Assembly (NCBI RefSeq): GCF_001625195.1 | Contig: NC_054391.1 | Span: 992,001-1,056,000, forward strand | DNA: 64,000 nt | Source of the DNA: Drechmeria coniospora | Taxonomy: Eukaryota > Ascomycota > Sordariomycetes > Hypocreales > Ophiocordycipitaceae | Direction of reading: 5' to 3' | In this document: piece after piece, positions 1-12,900 of the stretch | Numbering within the stretch: the stretch's first letter is position 1 | Layout of the letters: every line of letters starts with the position of its first letter | Notes under the pieces: model-generated | Database searches by the model: none | The model's input: the letters and a program-made list of their open reading frames with translations, nothing else | What the model was told of the DNA's origin: nothing | Made by a program: the position numbers and the translations under genes

Positions 1-2795
1 TGCCGAGCGTCGGCGAGCGCGAGGATTCGTCCATCATCACTGTACTATCGTGCGTAGCGCTGCGTTGGTGAGGACGGTACGCACTTGGGATCCAACCGCC
101 CTCGCCTGTCGTTGCTTTGTTAGCAGCGCGGCCGCTCACCCCCGTGGTGTTTTTGTTAGTACGACTACAGTATACTGTAGCTCTACCGTCTTATTACTTC
201 CTCTCCATACCTGTGCATGGCACAGCATCGAACACGGTGGCCAAAATTGGCATCCCGTTTTTTGCTTCTCCAGCCCGATATAGGGGTTATTAAGGACATT
301 TTGGCGTGCCGCAGCCTCGCCGCCGCCAAGCGATGCCAACGCCCACGATGGATTTCCTTGACAAACCCGAAACATGCCCCGTCGCCGCAGGAAAAAGGGG
401 CCATCGCGAGCTCACCTCGGCACCTCCTACGCGGCACTCCACCCGTCGTCCCAGGAGTCCTCGGCGGCAAGAATACCACGAGCATGCGAGACGCCGCATC
501 TCGAGTCCGTCCGCCTGCGCTGCGTGGGGTGATTTTGTACGAGTGATTGGGGGGCGGCACCGGCCACTTGGGCCTCATTTTCTGGGCCGTCCAAGGATGC
601 AAGATATCATCACTGCCGTCGGCCGGATGGCGGTCTGTGCCGGAAGTGACACAACGCAACGCCTACTGCGCTGGACGGCCACGCACATGCATCCACGCCA
701 TGGGCACCTCGTAGGCGACAAAGTGCTGGACAAGGAATATTATTACTGTTGTAAGTAGGCAAAAGTATGAGAACATGGGTGGGATTTTGTCGATATACTA
801 GGCTAGCCTTTGTACCTTTTACCAAATATTCTAATATTACGGAGTACTCTGTACTGCTTTCATGCATTTTTACTTGTATCCAACTTTATGACATGCAATT
901 GTACCCAACTTTGTGAAATGCAAGTACAAAAAATTATGTCATCCAAGACACCCTATTAGCAAACTGTTGCACCAAACCAGCCACAAAAAATGGGCGCCAC
1001 AGTCAATGTGGACTTGGTAGGTGCTATATGCGATACAAACACATACAATAAATAGCGCCATCATTCTTTTTCCATCATGGTTTAATTATGAGTGCAACGT
1101 ACATGCGATATGCAAAGACATGGAAATAATGGATTGATTCCAATAGATGCTTGAGGTGTAATTATTACCGTTTCCTGAGAGCTACATACTGTAGACTTGC
1201 TCTTTTGCTACCCTACAGCTGCTTTCCAGTTTCTGGGTATTTTTTTTGTCAAGCCGTAATACCTACAGTACTGTAAGCTGAGCTGCTGATGGGCCTTGTC
1301 GGCACCTGGGCCACATTGAATATTTACCGAGTACTCCGTACAGTAGGTGCCAAATGGCACAGTGCGTTTTGCCAGGCCGCCTGCTGTATATGTGCTACAA
1401 ACTATGGTCTCGTACCGTCCGATCCAGGTGAACCCTGAGCAAAACAATACTAGGTATTACTCCGTAATTACTACTAGGTAGGCACCTGCTTGCAGCAAGT
1501 ACTGCTCCGTACTTACAGTCCTTGTTAGGTACTACAGTATTGCTTGTTACGGGGTGTAGCCCCTTGCACTGTACTCAGTAGGTAGTAAAACAGCACAGAG
1601 TGCCATCGCCTTCCAGGCTCTTGTAGTATTACAGGGTGCCAAGTACTGTAGTGGCTGTGCTCCAGAGCGCGTGCAGGCACTGATGATGACCACTACAATG
1701 TAGGCACTGATGATGACCGCTACAATATAGGCACTGATGATCACCACTACACCATACTACCTAGTAGGTAGGCATTGATAATCACCACTACACTATAGGC
1801 ACTAATCATCACCACTACACCATAGGCACTGATAATCACCACTACACCATACTACCTAGTACGTACCTAGTAGGCATTAATAATTACCACCACACTCTAG
1901 GCACTGACAATCACCACTACACCATAGGCACTGATAATCACCACTACACCATACTACCTAGTACGTACCTAGTAGGCATTAATAATTACCACCACACTCT
2001 AGGCACTGACAATCACCACTACACCATACTAGGTACCTAGTAGGCATTGATAATCACCTCTACACTGTAGGCACTGCTCATCACCACTACACTATAGGCA
2101 CCGCTCATCACCACTACACTATAGTAGGCACTGCTCATCACCACTACACCATAGGCACTGATTATCATACTCAGGCACTGATAATCACCACTACATCATA
2201 GGCACTGATAATCACCACTACACTATAGGCACTGCTGATCACCACTTCACCCAGGTAGGCACTGATGATCGCCACTACACTATAGGCACTGATGATCACC
2301 ACTACACTGTAGGCGCTGCTGATCACCGCTACACTATAGGCACTGATAATCACCACCAAGTACACCATAGGCACTGATAAGCACCACTACACCATACTAC
2401 GGCACTGATAATCACCACTACACTATACTCAGGCACTGATAATCACCACTACACCATAGGCACTGATTATCACCACTACACCAAGGTACTAGGTAGGCAC
2501 CGATCATCACCACTACACTAAGGCACTGATCATCACCACCATAGGCACTACTCGGTATTACCCAGCAGAAACCCATTGGCATCTACGCCTCCAGAGTGCA
2601 AGTGCAGTATTAATTACTCCGTCCTCCCTACTCCGTACATACATGCCGCATGCCGCAGCAACTGCGTGCTCGTATGCCGCAGCAGCGGCTGTGCCACGAA
2701 TCGTCGCCGTCAGAGGGCATCGCTGTTCGCCGCCTAACCTAGCCGACCTTTGTCGTGCCTCCAGCTCGTCTCGCAACCAATTCGCCCGACGGCCT
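1..2795. other. Intergenic, no gene seen
   Basis: No open frame here has the G/C-ending codon bias or domain signal of the real genes. The first 700 bases are G+C-rich with overlapping short frames only. From about 780 the sequence turns A+T-richer and carries TACGGAGTA/TACTCCGTA words (near 838, 1332, 1458, 1505, 2629). From 1675 to 2550 it is a minisatellite, listed separately. Confidence 0.6.
1675..2550. repeat. Minisatellite, ~27-bp unit, with 102-bp higher-order repeat
   Basis: About 30 degenerate copies of a unit reading roughly AGGCACTGATAATCACCACT plus ACACTAT. Two neighbouring units measure 27 bp (starts 2173 and 2200). A longer block containing CTAGTACGTACCTAG is duplicated in tandem with a 102-bp period (starts 1821 and 1923), so a multi-unit block was amplified as a whole. 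Because 27 is a multiple of three, the reverse strand stays open over long runs; I regard those frames as by-products. Confidence 0.9.
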
Positions 2796-3165
2796 CTAAA
2801 ATCCATCATCGCCCTCGTCGCCCTCCATCCCGCTCACCCGCCTCTCGCCAACCTCGCGAATCTTCTCTCCCAGCACGGTGCGGCCGTACCTCTCGGCCAC
2901 CTTGCCCGCCGCCTCCATCATGCGGCCTGTGCGGTCGCGCATCAGCTCGACGACCTCGAGGGCCCGCATGCCTCGGTCGTCGCCCTGACGGCACTCGACG
3001 GCGAGCATCTGCAGCAGCGTCTTGTCCATCTCGAGCTCGAGCCGCGAGAGGAGCGAGCGCTGACTGTGGTTGCCCGACGTGGCGTCGACGAGGTCGCGCA
3101 GCTGTGCCGTCTGCACCCCCTTCAAAACAAACTCCTGCTCGAGCTTCGCCGTCTCCGCATCCCCA

Positions 3166-3210
<45 letters not shown>

Positions 3211-5525
3211 GACATGGCATCGTCGTCGGCCTCGCCGTTGCTGCCCTTGCCCTTGCCCTTGCCCTTCCTTTCCTTGGGCGGCGCGGTCAGCGGGACGGCA
3301 AGGTCAAACTCGGACAGCAGCGGACGAGGAAAATAGGGGTACTGGTCGCCGCCTTTGAGGATGATGCAGTGAAACTTGCCACCGGCCACGGCGATGGGAA
3401 AGTACGATTCGCTCTTTCGCCCCGACGCGAGCCGGGCCAGGAGCTTCGTGTCCAGCAGCGGCACCCACGACGCGCCTGACGGCCGACGCCAATGGACAAG
3501 GGTGAGCAGCGTGCCCGTCGAGTCGTATATGCACGGATCCTGTGTGACGACGCATCGGTAGCTGTTCTTCCGAGGGAAAAGGAGGAAAGGAGAGGGAGAG
3601 AGAAAAGGACAAGGAGGCGGAGAGAAAAGGACAAGGAGGAGAGAAAAAGGCAATGCATGGGCCGAGATACCTACCCCAACGTCGGACCAAAAGACACCCT
3701 TCAGCGAAGCGCCTTCGGGCAGCGCGACCGTGTCTTCGTTTTGGCAAATCTCGTCCCGCTTGACGTTCTCGATCGTGTACAGCAGGCGTGCCCGTCCGTG
3801 GCCGTCGACCGGACCGTTGCCCATGGTCAGCACGTAGTCCCTCCAGCTCGCGCACGTCACCGTCGGCGTGCTCTTGGGACGGTACACGCGGCACGGCACG
3901 CCAAAGAGGCTGTAGACGCGCACGTAGTTGGCGCTCGTCGTCACCGTCACAAACGACTCGCTCAGCGACATGGCCGTCACCGCCTCGCCCCCGGGGAGCC
4001 GTATCCGCCAGTCGGCTCGCTGCGTCCAGCACTCGTGCGGTCGGTAGAACAGGCACGCCGCGCCGCCGTCCCGGGGCGGCGACGAGAACAGCGTGCCCCG
4101 TTCGTTGAGGCAGGCCTTGTCGTAGAGGAAGGTGTCGGTGAAGTGAAAGTCTCGCTGGAAGCCGTGGTCGTAAAACTCGACGGTGACGGTGTGGTGCGCG
4201 TCCTGGTCGACGGTCCAGACGAGCCCGATGAGGTTGAGGCAGAGATACTTTCTGTTGCCTCGCCACGGCGTCGACCCGGGCTGGAAGGGCTCGTGCAGCT
4301 GCGCCTTGGCGAGGTGCATCCGCTTGCTCGCGTGCTCCCCGAACAAGCCGTCGTCGTCGTCGTCGCGGCCTCGCTTGGCCCCGTTGACGTAGCCGGCGCC
4401 GTCGTCGTCGACGACAAAGTCGTCCTCGTCGCCGTACCCTCCGCCTTCGAGGAACGAACCCAGGCTCCCGAGGGATTCCCGTCGCCGACGAGAGGGCACC
4501 TCCGTCTCCTTGACGCCCTGCCCGCGGTTGCCCGAAATGTCCGACAGCGGATCGTGGATAAACGGCGCCGGCTGCCTCGCCATCTTGAGCATGGGCGAAA
4601 ACTGGTCCGACAAAAAGTCGGGGTAAATGTACACCTCGCCATCCGACGTCGTAAAGGAGAGCATGTTGCCGGTCGGGTGCCAGGCGAGGTCGAGGACGTT
4701 GGCGTGGTCCAACTTTTGCACGACGCTCTGCGTCTTGGTCTCCCACACGAGAACCTTGCCGTCCTTGGAAGCCGAGGCGAGCAGGGCACCGTTGGGCGAC
4801 CAGGCCATGGCGGTGATGTCGGCCAAGTGTCCGTCGGCGAACCGTCGCTGCTTCTCCCAGTCGTTCTTGGACACGACTTGAATGTCCTTGGTCGGCGTCG
4901 CCACGGCAAAGGCCCTGCCGTCCGGGTGCCAGACGGCCTTTGTCGTCACCTCCGACTCGCCCTCGACGGCGCCGATGATGCCGTCGATCCTGCGGATCAT
5001 CTCGGGCTCCTCGGCGCTCAGCGAGTACACGTAGACGATGCCGTCCGTGCACGAGACGGCCGCCGTCGTCCCCTTGGGGTCGAAGCTGACGTGCCTCGCC
5101 GCTCGGTTGTGCTCCCGCAGGTGCCTGATCCGGGTTATGTCCGTCGTGTTGACAATCTTGACCGACAGCTCATCGCTGGCGACGGCACACCATTTGCCGT
5201 CGGCGGAGAGGGCAACGTCTCGGATGGGGACCGATGCCCGCAGCAGGAAGCGGTCAAAGTTGGCCGTGGCGAAGGAGTAGAGGCTGACGGTGCCGTCCTC
5301 GGAACCGACGACGAAGAACTCATCGCCCGAGGCGATGGCGACGTTTTGCTCTTGGCAATCGTCAATGTTGGTCGGCTCGCCATCGTAGCCCGTCCTGTAC
5401 AGGCGAATCGTGTTGTTCGAGCCGATGGTGACGAGGCGAGTACCGTCCGACGTGTAGGCGCAGCGCGTCGTTCCTTGCGTGTGCGCCGGCCGCGGCCGAG
5501 GTCGAGGCGCACCGGTCGAGCTCAT
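2796..5525 (-). CDS. Ctf4/SepB/Mcl1-type replisome adaptor
   Basis: Two exons, 3675..5525 and 2796..3566, give about 873 residues. The first ~300 residues are a WD40 propeller (repeats such as LVTIGSNNTIRLYR and LLASASKDGKVLVWET). A basic/acidic linker follows, then the second beta-propeller region typical of Ctf4/Mcl1/SepB/WDHD1. The C-terminal third has a run of about 13 Asp, encoded by GTC/GAC repeats at 3168-3208, and a helical tail. In this family the protein trimerises and links DNA polymerase alpha to the CMG helicase and to cohesion factors in the nucleus. No HMG box is seen, as expected in fungi. The intron at 3567..3674 (GTAGGT...AAG, 108 nt) has no stop and is a multiple of three. 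The start is the first Met before the first propeller blade. Confidence 0.88.
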
Positions 5526-6492
5526 CGTCTATCGGCAGCGCTCGATGGGCGCCAGATGGATGAGGCAAAAGGACGGGAGAATGGCTTCGACGTTGTTGGG
5601 TGCTGGTCACTGGCCTGCGGAACACAGGCTTGCACTTTGGCCAACGCAACGTTAGTGGTTGCTTGCGGGAGACGCGTCTCGGCGCGTGCTGCGCCGTAGT
5701 TAAAGTGGTACGCGTGACGGTCCATCACTGGTGTTGTCCACTTTCCGTCCTACAAGTACACGTACAAGTACGAGTACTTGGGTGTACATGCATGTATGCT
5801 GCACCGTAATACACTTGCAAGTACACGCCGCGGGCAAGGGCAAGTACAAGTACTTGTGCTGTACTCTGTGCTCCGTACTCGGTACATTGAGTGTGAATCG
5901 TCCAACCATCCAAATGCAAGTACTTGCCTATCAGACGACTGACTAATGGTGCCCACGACGACATGGACAGTCGCTACAACCCCTCTCCAGAATCATCACT
6001 CTCCAGAATCATCATAATTAATGATCAAATTATAATTAATGATCAAAGGGCTCTTCAGCCTAGCATGCAGTACTTTATTCAAACTACCTTGAAAACCCTT
6101 TGTACCAGTTCCATCTACAACAAGTATCATGTTGGGCCAAGCTCGCGTCCCTTTGCTGGGAGCAAGAGGCAGGTAGGTCAGTACTTACGTAAGCAAGTAC
6201 AGTATGACTCACATGACTAAGCCGTGGGTTGAGGAAAGTGAGGCCTTGGTCCTGAATTCATTCGGATCGAGCCCAACTCACCATCGTCGTCGTTTCGTCG
6301 TGACAACTTCATCATCCATTTCTCTGCCAAGATACCCCCTACTGCTCATCTGCCCAGCTCGCTGGAGCTTTTTTCCTTGCTTCTCTCTCCGACTGACATC
6401 GGCAAAAGACCGATTCCGAGGCAAGGCATATCATTATACCGGTTTCCGTTGTGTCGGCTGCCCGAGTCTGCTCGCAGCTTCATCCTGCCGTG
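5526..6492. other. Divergent intergenic region
   Basis: Shared upstream region of the Ctf4-like gene (minus) and the WD40 gene (plus). From 5750 to 5900 it is packed with GTAC words such as AAGTACGAGTACTTG and a CTCCGTACTC at 5871. A direct repeat, ATAATTAATGATCAAA, lies near 6014-6046. I see no further gene. Confidence 0.5.
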
Positions 6493-7790
6493 ATGGAGTC
6501 GAGCAACAGCGGTCGTTATTTTGCGACCAAGTAAGGAAGACCACCGTCGACGCGTCTAGGAGAGTACAGTGACCGACGACAGGCCATCAGTCAGTCCGAG
6601 GCGGAGAGGCGGAGAAAGGCAGCCAAGTCCGGCAACAAGCATGGCAACCCAATCACGGTGCCAACCAAGATCCTCGCCGCCGTCGCCGATCCGACGTGTC
6701 CCGAGTCCATCTTCACTGCCGGAGCGATGGGCTTCGTTTACCGAATATCTCTCCCAGTAGGTGGAATTGTTCAGCAGCCCAGGAAAGTGCCATGCGTCTC
6801 TGACGGCAGTAGCTGGCCAAGCGCATTGCCACGTACCGGGGGCCTGAAGCGCCGGCGACGTGCCTCGCCCTGGGGGGAAGAGAGGGCAAGACCATCTTCG
6901 CAGGCTCGTGGGACAAGGTCGTCTGGTCGTGGGACATTGAGTCGACGAAGCCTGGGCTCGCGTATCGAGGGCATTCCGACTTTGTCAAGGCCGTCGTCTG
7001 CACTCGCCTGGCCGGAAAGGAGATTCTGATAAGCGGCGGCGCCGACAAGAAGATCCTCGTGTGGGATGTCGAGACCGGTCGCTGCATGCATACCGTGCAG
7101 GACCCCACGACGACGATGCTCGCCGTGCAGTTTCTCGCCGTCGATCCCGTGGCCACGGCGGCGGATGCCGTCGTCGTCTTCAGCGCAAGCAGCGACCCGC
7201 ACATTCGGCGATGGCAGATCACGCTCGACGGCTGTCAGCAGCTTCCCGACTCGTTCCACGACAGGCCCGGCGTGGAGCGGCCGACGATCGAAGAGCACGA
7301 CACGAGCGTCTACAAGCTCGTCTTCGACGTCGACGGGGACGAGACCGATCTATGGACAGCCAGCGCCGACGGCACGGCCAAGTGCCTCGCGCGATCGCGC
7401 AACTTTGTCGCCGATGACGTCTTCGCACATGGCGACTTTGTCCGCGCCGTGCTGGTGACGGACCACTGGGTCATAACGGCAGGGCGAGACGAGCATGTCA
7501 AGGTATGGGACAGGGTCACGGGGAAGCTGTACTGCCAGCTCGAGGGGCACTTTGAGGAGGTCACCGAACTCGTGATGCTGCGGAACGCTCAGGGGTTGCC
7601 CGACAAGTTTTGCAGCGTCAGCATCGACCGAACAATCCGGACGTGGCCGCTCGACAAGGCCGAGCTGGACGACGTGGTCCGCAAGATTCACGAGCCACCG
7701 ATGCCCACGACGGAGACGCCGGCGGGAGGGGGCGACAAACTGCTGACGGCCGAGGAGGAGGCCGAGCTGGCCGAGCTCATGGATGACTAG
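6493..7790 (+). CDS. WD40-repeat protein, function unknown
   Basis: Model of three exons, 6493..6530, 6570..6756 and 6813..7790, 400 residues. After a short charged N-terminus (AISQSEAERRRKAAKSG) come WD40 blades, recognised by phrases such as FAGSWDKVVWSWD, LISGGADKKILVWD, TASADGTAKC, ITAGRDEHVKVWD and SVSIDRTIRTWPL. The tail is acidic and ends ELAELMDD. The protein is likely a soluble scaffold, but I cannot tie it to a named complex. The second intron has a TAG acceptor. The first would be only 39 nt (GTAAGG...ACAG), below the usual fungal minimum, so the first 12 codons are the least certain part. All three exons are in phase only with these borders. Confidence 0.75.
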
Positions 7791-8550
7791 ACGCACTCGA
7801 CGCGAGTGCAAGCACACACGCAAACACGACAAGGCGCCCAACGCACCCGACGGTCGACACGGCCTCGTCTCCGTGGCGCAGAGCAGAAGGCGCCCGCAGG
7901 AGCGCAAGACGTGATGCTGGCCAACGGTGGAGCTACCCGCCTACCGTCCGGGCTTGACAATGGGAAGCTCAGAGGTTTCACAAAGGCAGCCATGTCACTT
8001 CCACAACCAATAACACGGCGTACCTTGTTTCAGTCGAGCGCACAGGTAAACAAGCTCGGGCTAGGCCGCATCAACTCGAAACATGTCTCGGGTGTCAGCG
8101 TATAAGCCATGCTGGCATGGGCCATGGATGTTGGCGTTGGCTTACAAAGTACGGAATACTCCGGACATGGAAAGGCGAATGACGGCCAGGAGGGCCACAC
8201 GCGTGTTCATGTACGACCGAAAAGTACTGGTCCAGGGGAAAAAATGAATACAAAGGTCGAACTGTCATGCGAGCTTCATGTCCGTTGGTGCTGAAGCCGT
8301 TTGTCCATCGTATCGAGTGAGCAGGGACGAAGATGCCACAAACGAGGGCGAAATGACATCGGTACGAGGCGCCACGAGGACCATGTACGCATGTAGGCAC
8401 GAGCATGCTTTTGTTGACGTGCGTGATGTGATGCCAAGTTGATTCGCGACGTACCTCTGGCTGGCGGGCTAGTGCGCATTTCTGGCACCATGGTGCTCAT
8501 GGCAGTCAGCCGAGGAGTGCATTCGCACAGTACCAGTGCCTGGACATGGC

Positions 8551-8650
8551 ATTTTCCACCTTTGGGTGTGTAGGTTGACGCATCCTACCACTCGCACATT
8601 TTCCACCTTTGGGTGTTTAGGTTGACACATCCTACCACTCGCACATTTTC
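8551..8650. repeat. 47-bp tandem duplication
   Basis: The segment beginning ATTTTCCACCTTTGGGTGTG at 8551 recurs at 8598 with few changes, followed by the first bases of a third copy at 8645. No coding or mobile-element signal is attached. Confidence 0.85.
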
Positions 8651-11600
8651 TGTGCCGCGCTGGTGTTTACGGAAATACTTGATTGCATTTCGCCATTGAT
8701 TGGCGAGCTCCGGACCATCCCATCCAGATTGCCGATACGACGATTGCGGGAACATTACGGCATGTCGTTGTGCACTCCTCAAGGTGTTGGCCGCCGTGCT
8801 CGTACTGGGGCTGCGAAACGCTCGTACCGTACTCTGTAATTAGTCTGCAATCCAATTCGTCCGGGGTAAGCTTGTTTTCGCCTGCGCTTCCTCGTTGACG
8901 GCGCCGTACCAAGGGGCAAGGGCTGCGGTTGGTGGCATGCATTCATCGCCATGGCGGTGGAAATGACATCATGATGCCGGCACCTGCGTACGATTCTGCT
9001 GGAGTGCTTGTGGCCTGCACTTGTAGACTTGTACACGTACTGTACACGTTGATGTGCAGAGAGGGGCTGCCATAGCAAGTACCCAGGACCTGCACACTGA
9101 GACAACGGTGTTGAAGCAGCATCCATAGGAGCCAGCAGGCAGGCAGGCCCATGCAGTCAATGGGGGGTTGTGTGAAGCACGAGGCAAGGTGACGCAGAGC
9201 CCGTTCTGTTGACAGACGCCACTGGCGGACCGATCAAGCGAGGAAATAAAGTAAAGTCTGGCGTATCTTGTGCGGCATCTCGAGCACCATCTGTTGCCAT
9301 GGTCGGTGCTCACGCAGGCCGCTTCGCAGAAAAGGTCGAGAAACTTGCTTTGCCGACTTGGACGAGTGCACATTCGCGCCAAGGCATGTGGCCAGGCACT
9401 CGCGCGTGATGCACTTGTCGAGGCTCGTGCGAGTGATGATGATTCCATCCCATGCAGACGGTTGAATGAAGTGGCGCCGGATCTGCGTGGCCCGCGACCT
9501 TTGTGACCATCAATCCGACGCCAAGAAGGAAAAGCAATGCCTGTCGGGCTTCATGGGGGCAGCAAGCCACCCGCTCGGATCGAAGCAGGAGCGGGCTACC
9601 AGCACAGCAGGTGAACCTTGAGTGCACTGCCCATGGGATGCATGCAGCAGGCAATGTCTGCCGATCATGTGCACCTACTGTGCATGCAAGTACATGGACT
9701 GTGCTGCCCATCTCGTACTTGCTCGTTGGGATTCGAGCTCCCATTCAAGCCGAGGCCGAGCATCGACACCGGCAGGGAGGGAGGCAAGGATTGCCCCCGG
9801 CTGCCGCGGCGGCGTCGACATGGGCAAACGGCTCGCCCAATCTCCATCGGCACCAAGCAGGCGGCAACCTTTCCATACGTAAGTGCAAGTACGAGATGCG
9901 TCGTGCTCTCGTCCATACCTATCCGAGCCACTCCATGCAGTCGGTCAGCGTCTCGCGTCCGGCTGGCGAGGCCGACGACGTGTGTTGGCAGTTTCCATGA
10001 GGGGACGGAGACGGCCGCTCCCCGTTCCGGAGACTCACTCTCCGCGTTGCCGTGCTGGACCTGCCGGGTGAGATTGGCGGCCGAGTTGATTGGCGGCGCC
10101 GCGTGATGGATGGTGATCTTGATGATGGGTGGTTTGGTGGTTGGGGTTGGGTGATGTGATGATGAGGATGGGCGGTCAAGGTGGGATGGCGGATGTTGAG
10201 GGCCAGGGCAGGCACAGGTACTACGTAGCTGCCCGTTGATTCAGTCGTCGACCGCCACAGATGGCTGTGGCTTTGACGCGTGACTTGAGAGCCTTGTACA
10301 GCATTTGGCAGAAAGTATTTGGCTACCCTTAGGTACCACGTTCCTAGTCGAATCTAATGTAATTGAAAATGGTACCTGAAGGTAGGCAAATACTTTTGGC
10401 CCCCCCCCCCCCACTGTACTACGCATTGGCCATCCATCACCGTGGCAGTACCACTACTACATACTTACATGAGGTGCTTGTACCTCCGCACTGGCCCTTC
10501 CTAGAACCAACAATTGTGCGTAGGCTTTGTGCCAGTCCAGCACACGTAAGTAAGCACAGTACACCCGACACAACAAGCGGCACATTGTTACTCCGTACCT
10601 CCGGCACAGCATGCGGTAATACTGATAATGATTTACGCTGGTGGTTTCGAGCGGACGCAACGTCCACCAGCAACAACTGGTCCGAGTTGACGAAGCGGCC
10701 CATCGGATCGACGGTTGGCATGGAAATGGACAAGCGACTCCGGTCGAGGGCCCGGCAAGCTGCAGGACCCTGCACCGTTTCCGAGGCGTGTGGGCGACAC
10801 GAATACGTGAACAGGTACGCCGCACTCGGAGCTTCGTCGCTCATCCCTACCAAGGCGACGGTGATGCTCCGTGGCACAATGGGTCGCAGGTGGCACAGCC
10901 AGGCCCTGGCCGTAACCGGGTAACACTGCGATGCGCCGTCACCTACTAACAGTAGTACTTGTGCAGTACAAGCATGTAGGTGCCAACTCCGTTACCGTGC
11001 GGTAATTACTGTATTGCACCTACTGTACTAGGTACTTACGTTACTGCACAAGTACACCCACAGGCGATGGCTCATCATGGCAGAGGGACGATGCAAGACC
11101 AGCTGTACTCCCCCCAGGCCCGTCCGAGCTCCGTGCACATGCTGGGGCCCCATGAGCCGTTCGAGTCCATCTACAATGGCAAGCACCCATTATTATGAAT
11201 TATTACCATTCGCGTACCTACGGAGTACAAGTGCTGCACATGAGTATGACTGCCTTTGTACGACTTGCAGAGTGCTGCGCAGGAAGTAGTAATTACTCGC
11301 ACTCGGTACTATTGCTAGTAATTACATAGGTACTTACCGTAGGTGCTGTACTTACTTACTACAGTAGGTACCTACGCAAGCAGGTACTCCATACAGGACC
11401 CAGCACGCCTGGAGGGACCTGCGCCATTGTCTGAGCTTGTCCAAATTCCCGCCCTAGCCTGCCCCACATGGTGCTGGCGGCCACACCCCAAGCCAACGCC
11501 AGCCGCCTGTCATCTTGATATGCCGTGCTTCATGTCCATCATTGTTTCTTCCGTCCCTGCGGCGTCCAACCAGCCAAACGAATGCATGCACCTCCATGTA

Positions 11601-12699
11601 CAATTGCACGCCTACTTGCCTGCACGACCACCTGCACGGTGCCCGGCACGTACATGCATGTGCATTCTGGGACCGGTACGGAGACGAGCTCTGGGACCGA
11701 GACGAGCACTCTGACACCTGCCGCCAGCCCACCAGACGTCCTCATCGGGAAATGCAGGTACTTGCTTGCGCCGTAATTACGATACAGGCTAGGACGCACG
11801 CCGCCGCCGTGACAGCTCGTGCTGAACCTACCTAGTACCTGGTACTAGTATGTCAGTTGAACCGTCGCGTGCGAGTCCTGTGCCTCCTAGTAGGTACCTA
11901 GTACTATGCTAGGCACCTCCTACTTACCTACTTGCCTGCGAGCCGCGATCCAACTCGCTTTTCCCACGCCCGTCTTGCCGCCGACAACAAGCAAGTAGGC
12001 ATTGATCGCACCGCGCCATCGACCTCGGTGGCTGCTCGTCCGTGGGAAAAGCATGGCCCGTCATTTCCAGCCCGTACGTGTGCGTCGGCGTCCCGTACCG
12101 AGATTGGACGACGCCAGAGAGGCGACCTCACCGACATCAGCGCCAGCGTGTGCTTCCTCGTCAGGCCCTTTGTGACGCCGCCTGCCTGCACGCTCGCCTC
12201 CCAAGAGACCCCTGCCCACCTGTCATCCTGTCACCCCGTCACCTCGTCACCCGTCCACGACGACGCATACGGCTGTCGTCGGCCTCGCGTTGTTGGCACC
12301 GTCTGTTGTGCATCGGCCACGGCGAACACGCCCCCTCCCCGTGCCGACCAAGTCGCACCGTCATCCTTTTCTCGGCCATCCTTTTCGTGTGGCCATCCTT
12401 TTCGTGTCAGCTTCTTTCGACCACCATGCCACGCAGGGGACGAGTTCTGGCACCCAGCTGCTGACGTAGCTGCCCTTGTACTCTTGTTCGGTTCGGCGGC
12501 CATTTCAGCATCGGTACGGGGAAACCGCCTCGCCCCTTTGGCGAATATCGAGAACGAGTTCGAGGACGAGTTCGAGGACGAGTTCGAGGACGAGTACGGA
12601 GTGCCTGCTCACAGAGTGCACGCACGGGGGAGCCCGTCCTCCAACCCCGAATACCAGTACGTACCAACGTGATTGTCGAGGCTCCTGGTACTTGCCGAC

Positions 12700-12900
12700 C
12701 TTGTGCCTACCTACCTTGTGCCTACCTACCGTGTACACCTACCTACTTACCTTGTACACCTCCCTACCTACCTTGTACACCTCCCTACCTACCTTGTACA
12801 CCTACCTACCTACCTTGTACACCTACCTACCTACCTATCTATCCAACCTTGTATTACACCTACCCATCTACCTTGTACGCTGCCTACTCGGTATCTTCCT
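12700..12900. repeat. 21-bp minisatellite (CTTGTACACCTACCTACC type)
   Basis: Copies of CTTGTACACC start at 12751, 12772, 12793 and 12814, an exact 21-bp period, flanked by looser CTACCTAC repeats on both sides. It lies about 700 bp upstream of the start of the orphan gene at 13594. Confidence 0.9.

Noticed and set aside
1675..2550. CRISPR-like array
   Set aside because: Units are contiguous and degenerate with no constant repeat/unique spacer alternation, and the genome is eukaryotic. The same holds for the arrays at 38426 and 43436.
3492..5699. 735-codon plus-strand frame opposite the Ctf4-like gene
   Set aside because: Antisense shadow: composition mirrors the G/C-ending codons of the real gene, and no domain is recognisable.
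11932..12672. 246-codon plus-strand frame
   Set aside because: Mixed codon use, no homology signal by eye, and its C-terminal part is just the 12-bp array reading EFED.
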